Part shown: piece by piece, positions 17,619 through 25,515 of the stretch
Layout of the letters: each line of letters starts with the position of its first letter
Numbering within the stretch: position 1 is the first letter of the stretch
NCBI GenBank assembly: GCA_002212725.1
Contig: MTCR01000079.1
Coordinates: 1-33,598 of the forward strand
Direction of reading: 5' to 3'
Length of the DNA stretch: 33,598 nt
Origin: Sphingobacteriales bacterium TSM_CSM
GTDB taxonomy: Bacteria; Bacteroidota; Bacteroidia; Chitinophagales; UBA2359
Program-made: the position numbers and the translations under genes
Notes under the pieces: generated by a model
The model's input: only the letters and a program-made list of their open reading frames with translations
Databases searched by the model: none
What the model was told of the DNA's origin: nothing

Positions 17619-17649
17619 CGAAATTAAGTTGCTTGTCGAAATTATCCAA
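17619..17649 (-). promoter_or_regulatory. Possible promoter of the Crp/Fnr gene
   Basis: On the minus strand TTG (17647-17649) is followed after 20 bases by TAATTTCG (17619-17626), one mismatch to TAnnTTTG. It is 34 bp upstream of the gene start. Confidence 0.35.
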
Positions 17650-17835
17650 GCAGCAACCCAAAAAATATCCCGAATTTTATGCAGGAAGGGAAAAATAGCG
17701 GGCTGATATTGCCTTTCAGGCAGCGGTACAAGTTGCAAAGAAGTGGTATGGGGTAATGCATTATGCAATTAACCGCCTGCTGCCCGACGTAAAAATTTGC
17801 GTTGGGTATTGCATATTTGCGGCCACCGGCCGGGT

Positions 17836-20800
17836 TTATTCCTGTGCAACAGGTGTTTTAAGGTTGTCGTCTAAGTTGCGGTCTATAATTTTGTGCAGGG
17901 GGTCAATGCCGGCTTTTTCGGGCAATTGGGGCAGGGTAAAGGTAACTTCCCAATCGGGTTGGGTAACGTGTACGCGCTTCGAAAAAATAACTTCTTTATT
18001 GTTTACGGCGCCAACTTCTATCCATTCGTTCAGCAATTTGGCTTCCTGCTCCTGACCTAAACTATCGGCATATAATTTACGGGTGGTGAGTTTAAGGCGG
18101 AGCAGGTAATTGCCATCTGGGGTTTTTTCATATTGGGCATCGCGGCATTGGTTATCAAACAGGGTAATGCGGGCAAAGAGGTCTTCTACGTTATTTTTAA
18201 GCGTATCGGGCGTTTGAGCCATCAGTTCGTGGTAAAACTGATAGGCATTGGAGTAAGGCGGGCCGCTAAACTTAAAGCGGTTCAGGTAATTGCGTATGCC
18301 GGTATTGGTAGCCTGTTCGCCAATAAGGTCTTGCAGGGCATACATAGACAAACTGCCTTTTTGGTAATGTATGTACTGTTGGTTTTCATTTAGCAGCAGG
18401 GGTTGCTCTTTTTCGCGTTCGGCACCGCGCGCCCGCAGGTAGCGGTCTAATTCGTAGCGCAAAAACTTGCTCATTTTATTTTTTCCGAATTGCTGTTGCA
18501 TTACCATTAGGGCGGTATATTGAGCCAAAGATTCGCTCATTACGGTAGCACCCTGTACCGGTGCGCCCACAACCTGATGCCCCCACCATTGGTGCGCCAC
18601 CTCGTGCGAGGTAATGTAGCAGGTCATGTCAATATCGTTTTCGGGGTCAATGTCCAGTACAAAACCAATTCCCTCTGAGTAAGGAATGGTGTTTGGAAAC
18701 GATTGGGCAAAAGAGGCATAGCGCGGAAACTCCAGAATGCGCACCTGTTTATGCTGGTAGGGGCCAAACCAGGTGGTACAGTAGGTTAAGGTTCGTTTAA
18801 TGGCATCAATCATTTTGTCGATATTATAATTGTGCCCTTTGTGGTAATAGATTTCAATGTTTACATCGTTCCATTTGTCTTTTTTTACCTCATACCTTGC
18901 CGACAGGAAGGAGTAAAAATTGAGTATTTTGCTATCCATGCTGTATTTGAAATAGCGGCGGTTGTTTTCTGTCCATTCTTTTTGCAGATAACCGGGCGCT
19001 ATGGCTATTTGGTCGGCCGATGTGCTGACAGTAGTTTGGTAATGAATCCAGTCGGCCGTATTGCCCGATAAATAATTTTGGTTGCTGTAACGGGTGGTGT
19101 CGGCCATGGCGTAAAGCCGGGGGCGTTGGGGTAGTTTGTATTTGCGGCGCAAATCGGGGTCGGTCAGTTCGGCATCGGGTTGGTAGCCCAGGAGCGGCAT
19201 ATAAGAGTTATTAAAAAAAGTTCCGTTATATACAATATCGGTACTGCCACCGTCGTTTTCAAATCCTTTGTTTACCAGCCGGTATTCAAAGTTCATTTGC
19301 ATACTATCGCCGGGCAGCAGAGGTTCGGGCATTTTAAACACATAAAAACCCTGCAGGGTATCTTTCAGCACCGGCTGCAAAGGCACAGAAACGGTTATAT
19401 TGGTTTGCTGGAGGTGGCGGTTGTTGTAGAGTTGGTACACCAGGGTATCAATGGGCTGAAGTCCTGTATTTTTCAGCACATAACTGCCTTTTATATGCAA
19501 CTGTCTTTCATTGGGGTAAATAGCCACATCGGTTAAAACGCGCTGAATTCGGGGTTGCGGGGTATTTTCGTATTGTTTGTACTGTTTTTCGTAATTTACG
19601 CTGTTCAGTTCCGATGTTTTTTTACCTTCATAGGTGTTGAGTATGTTGGTGTTGTAGTAAATAAATCCGCCGCACAGCACAAACAAGCCGGCTAAAACAG
19701 GCAGCGCCAATTTGTTTTGAGCGCTTTTTGCCAATCTTACCTGCCGCAGCCGCGCCCCGAAACCTGTTTCAGCACTGCGCACCCACCAATTGGAGGCAAT
19801 GAGCAACATAATGGCTCCAAAAATTAGCCAGTATGCCCCAAACCACAGGGTAGGTGTAAGAAAATGTCCAAAGCCGTTCATTTCTGACAAAGTAACCGAC
19901 GGGCTGCCACCAATGAGGTATAAATTGTGCCACCAGCCCATTACCCTGAATACTATACTGTTGAGTATGGCCAACAAGATTACAATGCCATGTCCGGCAA
20001 ATTTGTTGTTGGCCAGGGTATGCACTGCAAAGGCAAAACATACCCATACAACAAAAGACCATAAATCGCGCACAAAGAGTGCGTTCAGGTACATGGCGGG
20101 GTCAAAATGGTAATAGCCCTGTATAGCCTGCATAATAATTGCGGTAAACATTACCACTAATTGCAACAAAGCCAGCACCACAACCATGGCAGTAAACTTG
20201 CCTGCCAGCAGGGTATTTTGTCTTATTGGCAGTGCATCGGAAATTTGACTGATACGAACACTGCGCTCGCGCCAAACCAGTTCTCCGGTGTAAAATACCA
20301 GAATAATAATCATAAACAGGCTAAAGGTATCGGTAGCAGTTTGCGCCATGGTGCTGGTTACCGGCAGGGTTTGCACTCCATACAGGCGGTTGGCATACAG
20401 CAGGTTAATAACCAGGTTAAACACGCCCAAAAATACAATAGCCAAAAACGGCACCGATTTAAGTATGGATACCAATTCAAAACGGGTTACCGCCCACCAT
20501 TGGGTAATAACAGCAGCCGTGTTATATACCGGCTGAACGCCGGTTAAAAAATTGCCGTGCGCAGCAACTGCTGCCGGAGTGGCTGTTGTTGCCTGCCGGT
20601 TTTTTCTGAACCACCCAAACAATACCGGGGCTGCCGCACTAAAGCTAAACCAACGGTATGCCAATAAAAACAATACCGAAGCAACACCCACCCAAAGCAG
20701 GCGGTTTAACCCAATTACCGATACCAGAGAAATGAGTTGCGTATTTTTTTCGGACGGTGTCCAATACCGGGTTATATAACCAAAGGAGTTTAAACCCAAC

Positions 20801-21429
20801 GGGTCAAGCAGGGCGGCAGTGTATGAGTTGTCCACATCGCCAATAAGCGTATTGCTGATAAGGTACAGCACCAGAAAAACAATGCCCTGTATATAAATTA
20901 CCAGCATACTGCGCGACAATGCCCCCGAAATAAAAAATAAACTGCCCAAAATAAAGGCATTAGGTAAAATGCTTTGTACAAAGGGCTGCCAATAAGCCGC
21001 CCAATTAAAGGGCGCAATACGTGCTGCATCTACCCATGGCATAAGCGTACCCAAAAAAATACCGGCCAGCATACCACACAAAACCAATACCGTTACTACA
21101 TAAGAGCCGGCAAACCGCCCAAACCAATAGGCCCGTTTTGAAACAGGCGTGGTGTAATATATTTCGTGAATTTGGTGGTCAAAATCTCTGAACACCGGCA
21201 CTCCCATAATGGCAGAGCAAATAAGGGCGGCAAAAATATTCATTACCAACACAGTGCGGTAAATTACGAAAGGCGAGTTTTTAAACACCATGCCCACACT
21301 TCCGCCAATTTGTATGGCATCGGTAGAAATAAACAGGAAACACATAAGCAGCATTATGCCAAAATAGGCATACGTTGCCGGACGCTTAATGCGGTAAAGA
21401 ATCTCAAATTTAAATATTTCCCAAAACAT
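17836..21429 (-). CDS. ABC transporter permease fused to an M1-family metallopeptidase
   Basis: This is a 1197-residue fusion. The N-terminal half has about 12 membrane segments in two ABC-2-type permease units, split by a soluble linker. The C-terminal part (about 640-1197) is an M1 (gluzincin) aminopeptidase-like domain. The zinc site HEVAH is at 942-946 and the third ligand is expected at E966 in MSESLAQY. The classical GxMEN exopeptidase motif is not seen; the region before the zinc site reads IPYSEGIGFVLD. Such fusions are common in Bacteroidota, usually with an ATP-binding-protein gene just upstream. Here the upstream neighbour is a divergent SDR gene, so the ATPase must be elsewhere or is missing. 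Substrate and direction are unknown; the peptidase domain probably faces the periplasm. Confidence 0.9.
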   Translation of the reverse strand: MFWEIFKFEILYRIKRPATYAYFGIMLLMCFLFISTDAIQIGGSVGMVFKNSPFVIYRTVLVMNIFAALICSAIMGVPVFRDFDHQIHEIYYTTPVSKRAYWFGRFAGSYVVTVLVLCGMLAGIFLGTLMPWVDAARIAPFNWAAYWQPFVQSILPNAFILGSLFFISGALSRSMLVIYIQGIVFLVLYLISNTLIGDVDNSYTAALLDPLGLNSFGYITRYWTPSEKNTQLISLVSVIGLNRLLWVGVASVLFLLAYRWFSFSAAAPVLFGWFRKNRQATTATPAAVAAHGNFLTGVQPVYNTAAVITQWWAVTRFELVSILKSVPFLAIVFLGVFNLVINLLYANRLYGVQTLPVTSTMAQTATDTFSLFMIIILVFYTGELVWRERSVRISQISDALPIRQNTLLAGKFTAMVVVLALLQLVVMFTAIIMQAIQGYYHFDPAMYLNALFVRDLWSFVVWVCFAFAVHTLANNKFAGHGIVILLAILNSIVFRVMGWWHNLYLIGGSPSVTLSEMNGFGHFLTPTLWFGAYWLIFGAIMLLIASNWWVRSAETGFGARLRQVRLAKSAQNKLALPVLAGLFVLCGGFIYYNTNILNTYEGKKTSELNSVNYEKQYKQYENTPQPRIQRVLTDVAIYPNERQLHIKGSYVLKNTGLQPIDTLVYQLYNNRHLQQTNITVSVPLQPVLKDTLQGFYVFKMPEPLLPGDSMQMNFEYRLVNKGFENDGGSTDIVYNGTFFNNSYMPLLGYQPDAELTDPDLRRKYKLPQRPRLYAMADTTRYSNQNYLSGNTADWIHYQTTVSTSADQIAIAPGYLQKEWTENNRRYFKYSMDSKILNFYSFLSARYEVKKDKWNDVNIEIYYHKGHNYNIDKMIDAIKRTLTYCTTWFGPYQHKQVRILEFPRYASFAQSFPNTIPYSEGIGFVLDIDPENDIDMTCYITSHEVAHQWWGHQVVGAPVQGATVMSESLAQYTALMVMQQQFGKNKMSKFLRYELDRYLRARGAEREKEQPLLLNENQQYIHYQKGSLSMYALQDLIGEQATNTGIRNYLNRFKFSGPPYSNAYQFYHELMAQTPDTLKNNVEDLFARITLFDNQCRDAQYEKTPDGNYLLRLKLTTRKLYADSLGQEQEAKLLNEWIEVGAVNNKEVIFSKRVHVTQPDWEVTFTLPQLPEKAGIDPLHKIIDRNLDDNLKTPVAQE

Positions 21430-21543
21430 GGTTGTGTAGTTTGCCGGTTGTGCAAAGAATTAAAAACGGGTTACAACCAAGCACTTGCCAAGGCTAAGCG
21501 GGTTGCAACTGTTGTAAATTAGTAACCGGTGTATTTATTTTAT

Positions 21544-21551
21544 TACCTTTG
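21544..21551 (+). promoter_or_regulatory. Putative SDR gene promoter (-7 element)
   Basis: TACCTTTG followed by C is an exact TAnnTTTG, 23 bp before the SDR ATG. A -33 element at the normal distance is not evident. Confidence 0.5.
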
Positions 21552-21574
21552 CCGGTAAATAAAAAGGTAAAATC

Positions 21575-22294
21575 ATGAAGGCTGTTATTATTGGCGCTAC
21601 TTCGGGTATAGGAGAAGAACTGGCAAAGGAATTGGCCCGAAGGGGCTATACCATAGGCATTACAGGCCGCCGGACCCAACTGCTGCAACAATTGCAAAAC
21701 CAATTGCAACCCTCTGCCAAAGTGGTTATACAAACCATGGACATTACCCGCTTTGACGAAGCCCGAGCCGGTTTCCTGCGCCTTATTGAAGAATTAGGCG
21801 GACTGGATTTGGTGGTTATTAACGCCGGTATTGGCAGCTATGCCAATGCATGGGAAACCGAGTTTAATACCATACAAACCAATGTTACCGGTTTTACCGC
21901 CATAGCCAATGCCGCTTTTCATTATTTTACCCAACAAAAGAAGGGGCATATTGTGGGCATTTCATCGTTGGCGGCAGAGCGGGGCGGCTCCCGAAGCCCG
22001 GTGTACAACGCCTCTAAAGCTTTTATCTCCAACTATATGGAAGGATTGCGCCATGTTTCGGCAAGAAAACAGCTTCCTATTGCCATAACCGATATTCGCC
22101 CGGGCTTTGTAAAAACGCCTATGACCGAAAAAAATAAAGGCATGTTTTGGATAGTGCCCGCCCCAAAAGCCGCCCGCCAAATTGCCGATGCAATTGAACA
22201 ACAGCGTAAAATAGCTTATATATCGAAAAGATGGCGCCTTGTAAGTTGGCTATTGCGCATATTGCCCGATGCACTGTACCAAAAAATGAGTTAG
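21575..22294 (+). CDS. Short-chain dehydrogenase/reductase
   Basis: This is an NAD(P)-dependent oxidoreductase of the classical SDR type (239 residues, one Rossmann domain). The cofactor motif GATSGIG is at 7-13, with GRR at 31-33, the basic pair suggesting NADPH. NAGIG is at 83-87, the catalytic serine is in GISSLA (128-133) and YNASK is at 144-148. After the core, DIRPGFVKTPMT is typical. The C-terminal stretch (SKRWRLVSWLLRILPDALYQKM) is amphipathic or hydrophobic and may contact the membrane. The substrate cannot be read. It is divergent from the ABC/M1 gene. Confidence 0.9.
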   Translation: MKAVIIGATSGIGEELAKELARRGYTIGITGRRTQLLQQLQNQLQPSAKVVIQTMDITRFDEARAGFLRLIEELGGLDLVVINAGIGSYANAWETEFNTIQTNVTGFTAIANAAFHYFTQQKKGHIVGISSLAAERGGSRSPVYNASKAFISNYMEGLRHVSARKQLPIAITDIRPGFVKTPMTEKNKGMFWIVPAPKAARQIADAIEQQRKIAYISKRWRLVSWLLRILPDALYQKMS

Positions 22295-22458
22295 TTAACT
22301 GCGGGCACTCCAAACTATTACAACATCTCCACACCAAGCCCACACACTCCCTCCCGTTTTAAACCGCCTTTTAAAACAACCTTAAAAACAACGCTTTTTT
22401 AAGGGCGGCAGCCCAATAACACGACCGGTTACTCCTTGAAAAACAAAGGCAATAATAA

Positions 22459-22488
22459 TTGGTAAGCCCGAAAAAATTCGTAAATTTG
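22459..22488 (+). promoter_or_regulatory. Promoter of the Rpn-family gene
   Basis: TTG (22459-22461) and TAAATTTG (22481-22488) are separated by 19 bases, a good fit to the Bacteroidota -33/-7 consensus. The ATG follows 31 bp after the -7 element. Confidence 0.6.
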
Positions 22489-22519
22489 GGTTTAATAAGA
22501 ACCAATAACACAAATAAAG

Positions 22520-23356
22520 ATGAAATTTGTTGATGTAACAAACGATATAGCTTTCCGGAAAATATTTGGAAATGAGAAAAAGACAAAAATAGCTATATCA
22601 TTTCTTAACGCCATATTAAAATTGAGCGGAGACCAGAAAATTAAAGAGGTAACCATCATTAACCCCTATCTGCTGCCAAGAGTAGCAGGCGAAAAAGCAA
22701 CTGTTATTGATGTTCGGGCAAAAGACGAGCGCGGAAGGCAGTTTGTAGTAGAAATGCAGGTGGCAGATGTTGACGGGTTCGACAAAAGAGTGCAATACTA
22801 TACCTGCAGAGATTACTCCATGCAGATAAACCGCGGAGAGCAGTACCCGCTCTTAAAACCAACTTATTTTATAGGCATATTGGATTTTAATTTTTTCGAC
22901 AGCCCTGAATACCTTTCCAATCATATTATACTGAACGGAGAAACGTATGAGCACAAATTAAAAGACATACAATTTACTTTCATAGAGCTACAGAAGTTTG
23001 AGAAACAAGTTGATGAACTGGAAACCTTAACCGAAAAATGGGTTTTTTTCATTAAAAACGCCGAGAATTTAGATTTGATACCCGAAAATGTAACCGATGA
23101 AGGCTTGATAGAAGCCTATAAAGATGCCGATAAACATAGCTGGAAAAAAGAGGAACTGATAGCCTATGACAATGCTTCAATAGCCGAACAAGATGAACGC
23201 GGCAAGTTAATTGCAGCAGAAAAGAAAGGTAAAACAGAAGAAAAAGAAGGAGTTGTTGAAAGATGTTGGCGAAAAAAAATGCCTGCAGAAGATATAGCTG
23301 AAATTTCGGGGTTGACAACTGAACAGGTGAAGGCAATAATCAGCAAATTAAAATAG
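22520..23356 (+). CDS. Rpn-family recombination-promoting nuclease / putative transposase
   Basis: This is a 278-residue protein of the PD-(D/E)XK superfamily, of the kind labelled Rpn or PDDEXK transposase-like. The N terminus VDVTNDIAFRKIFGNEKKTK (4-23) is diagnostic. The catalytic core fits D64, E78 and Q80 in TVIDVRAKDERGRQFVVEMQ (61-80). The segment PTYFIGILDFNFF (114-126) is also typical. The end carries a small helical region (about 247-278: RKKMPAEDIAEISGLTTEQV) resembling a helix-turn-helix. E. coli Rpn proteins are DNA endonucleases that raise RecA-independent recombination; members are often carried in many divergent copies and move horizontally. Here it has its own promoter and lies at the border of a decayed region. 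Confidence 0.88.
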   Translation: MKFVDVTNDIAFRKIFGNEKKTKIAISFLNAILKLSGDQKIKEVTIINPYLLPRVAGEKATVIDVRAKDERGRQFVVEMQVADVDGFDKRVQYYTCRDYSMQINRGEQYPLLKPTYFIGILDFNFFDSPEYLSNHIILNGETYEHKLKDIQFTFIELQKFEKQVDELETLTEKWVFFIKNAENLDLIPENVTDEGLIEAYKDADKHSWKKEELIAYDNASIAEQDERGKLIAAEKKGKTEEKEGVVERCWRKKMPAEDIAEISGLTTEQVKAIISKLK

Positions 23357-23417
23357 CAAAGTCCCGTCAAAAAGCAGTTCCGAAACTATCTCTGTATAGA
23401 TGTTTAGCGGAAATTGC

Positions 23418-23582
23418 TTACCGCCCCACCTCCACATACCTGCCTACTATCTGTTTTATGGCATCAATATCGGCTTCGGCTTTGGCAATGTCTTTTTCTT
23501 TCCATTCGGAGTGGGTGGTGTAATATTGATGCGAATTTAAAATAAATTTTCCCCTTTTCTTCGAAATCAGAGAAAGGCAATA
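23418..23582 (-). pseudogene. C-terminal coding remnant, family unknown
   Basis: The minus strand is open for 54 codons down to a TAA at 23418-23420, with no start codon at its head. The end reads HSEWKEKDIAKAEADIDAI followed by KQIVGRYVEVGR, an amphipathic, charged helix that looks like a real protein C terminus. The frame is closed upstream by TAG. I do not recognise the family. Confidence 0.4.
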
Positions 23583-23712
23583 CTAAATTTACACTTACCT
23601 TTCTTGTTTTTGGCTATTATAATTGCCATTATCGCATTTCTGTTTTTTGACGGAAGAAAAATGTAACGTGCAACCTGTACAGATATTATGCCACGCAAAT
23701 TGCATACAATAT

Positions 23713-23751
23713 GGCAGTTTTTTAGTTATCGATTGAAATCAAAAAACTGCC
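23713..23751. repeat. 11-bp inverted repeat with an extra direct copy
   Basis: GGCAGTTTTTT (23713-23723) pairs with AAAAAACTGCC (23741-23751) across a 17-base spacer. A third, direct GGCAGTTT follows at about 23773. It could be a terminator-like hairpin or the trace of a lost element. Confidence 0.45.
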
Positions 23752-23823
23752 AAAACTTTGTTTATAAGCTTTGGCAGTTTGGCTTTAGCTCTTTAAAGCC
23801 TGAAGCAGGAAAAATGCTGTTTC

Positions 23824-23975
23824 CTATTTAATTTCAACCCAACTACAAGTACCTGTTTCGGGGTGCAATTGAAAACAAATAGGGCTGATTACACATCTTA
23901 CTTATCCATTTGCAGTAAGTTCGCAATATAGAGAGCTTACAAAAGCTAACAAAATAAATGTGGGTAGAGCCGGGC
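23824..23975 (-). pseudogene. Remnant of a small secreted protein
   Basis: In one minus-strand frame a hydrophobic, signal-like stretch (PTFILLAFVSSLYCELTANG) is followed by an in-frame TAA and then by CVISPICFQLHPETGTCSWV and a TAG at 23824-23826. The text on both sides of the stop looks like one small exported protein with a nonsense mutation. No ATG was located at its start and the family is unknown, so this is tentative. Confidence 0.3.
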
Positions 23976-24028
23976 TTTGTAAATGGCTTTTGTTTATACG
24001 CTGTGTAAACCAAAAATACCCCACATTT

Positions 24029-24358
24029 TTAGTTCGTTAGTACCAACCGCCGGTACCTTTGCTGTACTCCTGTTTGGCTTGTAAGCGCTGCGATATAGAT
24101 ACCCGCTGCCAAACCCGAACCGTTGAGTTCTACGGTGTATGGCTGCCCGGCTTCGGCCATGCCATTAAACAATTGCGCTACCTCCCTGCCATCTATGCTG
24201 TACACTTTTAGTACTGCTTCTGTGGTTTCGGGAAGGGTAAAGGCAATGGTGGCAGTTTGGGTAAAGGGGTTGGGGTAAGCGGTGAGTTGTTTTCCACCAA
24301 TATGGTTACCCCGCCCCCGGGTTTGAAGGTATCCTATTTTGGCAAGAACATACGCATA
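24029..24358 (-). pseudogene. Stranded T9SS type A sorting domain (no start codon)
   Basis: This frame is open for 109 codons, from just below a TAA at 24359-24361 to its own stop at 24029-24031. It encodes only the tail of a T9SS cargo: a linker with TRGRGNHIGGKQ, then TAYPNPFTQTATIAFTLPE and a beta-sandwich sorting domain ending QQRYRRLVLTN. The DNA from about 24036 to 24333 matches the 3' end of the double beta-helix gene (27783-28083) at only a handful of positions' difference, including one in-frame codon insertion. The linker just before TAYPNPF differs more. It has no N-terminal cargo domain or signal peptide, so it is a gene remnant or a duplicated cassette. Confidence 0.75.
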
Positions 24359-24895
24359 TTACCAAAGAGATAAAGCCTTATTCAGGCAACTATCAATAGT
24401 CTTATTCCAAAAAACATTAAGCGTAGCAGGATTTGCACTTTGGCAATATGAATACCGCCACTAGCGGTAAGCAAAAATAATACAAAAAATAACAACCTTT
24501 GGGCTTATAATTGTGTTATTGGTTTTTGACTGTTATATAAGTTGAAATTCATAAATTCTATACTACGGAGTTTTCAATTGCAATAGTAATCGAATTTTTA
24601 TAGTTGGGGTACAGCAGAATATATTTATGCAGCTAAAGCAAAGGAACTAAGACCGTATTCGGGAGCTAAAGAAAGAAAAGGCTTATCTTGTGAGTAAGTT
24701 AACTTATAAGAATTGGGGAATGGAAAATTACCCTTAAAAAGGAAGAAAAATAGTTAAAACACAAACAAAGCCGGTAAAAGAAAGAAAAAAGAGAAATTAA
24801 AGTAACTTTACGGAACGAAATATGATTTTTGAACAGACCCTTAAAATCAAAATTAGCCTGCTTGCTATATTACATAATTCAAAAAACTTATCCTT

Positions 24896-25384
24896 ATGAA
24901 ATTTTTTAAATCTCTTACAATACTACTGTTCAGTACGGTCATCCTTTTCTCCGCCTGTAGTGGCAATACAGATGCCGGTAAACAAGAAGTCAAAGAAACG
25001 CCAATAGTTTCAGATCCGCCTGCTACTAATACTAATATGCCAACTGCGGCTACTCCTGAGCCTCCTCAAAATGCAGCAGGTGTTTGGCACTATACCTGCA
25101 GTAAAGGTTGCGCCGGAGGTTCCGGAACGGCGGGTAATTGCGCTATTTGTGGAGGGCCTTTATCACATAACTCGGCTTATCATTCCAATGCTAACAGTAC
25201 GCCGCCTACTCCGTCAATCTCAACTCCGTCACCCACAACTCCTAAAACTCCCGAACCCGCTCAAAATGCAGCCGGAGTATGGCATTATACCTGTGCAAAA
25301 GGATGTCCGGGAGGAGCCGGTTCTGCCGGCACTTGCAGCACTTGTGGCGGGCCATTGGCTCATAACCAAGCCTATCATCAGTAA
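24896..25384 (+). CDS. Lipoprotein with two zinc-ribbon-like repeats
   Basis: This is a 162-residue exported lipoprotein. The signal sequence ends LFSAC, with the lipidated cysteine at C21. A Thr/Pro-rich linker leads into two copies of a unit of about 39 residues (58-96 and 123-161), offset by 65 residues. Each unit has QNAAGVWHYTC, then Cys at +4, +14 and +17 from the first, GGPL and a His-rich end (HNxAYH). The pattern C-x3-C-x9-C-x2-C (C68, C72, C82, C85 and C133, C137, C147, C150) resembles heavy-metal-binding/zinc-ribbon domains. Metal binding at the cell surface or in the periplasm is inferred. It converges on the beta-helix gene at a shared hairpin, and no metal-transport gene lies beside it. 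Confidence 0.7.
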   Translation: MKFFKSLTILLFSTVILFSACSGNTDAGKQEVKETPIVSDPPATNTNMPTAATPEPPQNAAGVWHYTCSKGCAGGSGTAGNCAICGGPLSHNSAYHSNANSTPPTPSISTPSPTTPKTPEPAQNAAGVWHYTCAKGCPGGAGSAGTCSTCGGPLAHNQAYHQ

Positions 25385-25456
25385 GCGGGTAAAGTGTTTT
25401 AATTTACGAGGTTGTCAACCCACGAAGTACTGCCTCCCATAAGCATAACAACAAAC

Positions 25457-25485
25457 AAAGGCTGCTCTTAGTAAGGGCAGCCTTT
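25457..25485. terminator. Bidirectional terminator between lipoprotein and beta-helix genes
   Basis: The arms 25457-25469 and 25473-25485 form a 13-pair hairpin with one T-G and a three-base loop, between convergent genes. T-rich sequence follows on both strands. The hairpin and its upstream flank resemble those at 27719-27751. Confidence 0.7.
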
Positions 25486-25515
25486 CTTCATTTATCTAAA
25501 TAAATCAAAACAATT

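Larger units (their letters stand above)
23357..24895. other. Decayed 1.5-kb region with coding remnants
   Basis: No intact gene is seen between the Rpn-family gene and the lipoprotein gene. The region holds three minus-strand remnants (listed separately), an inverted repeat at 23713-23751 and, from about 24362 to 24840, AT-rich sequence in which I see only short broken frames. One of these, on the plus strand near 24627-24737, reads as a Lys/Glu-rich helical stretch interrupted by a stop. This pattern suggests repeated insertion and loss. Confidence 0.6.
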
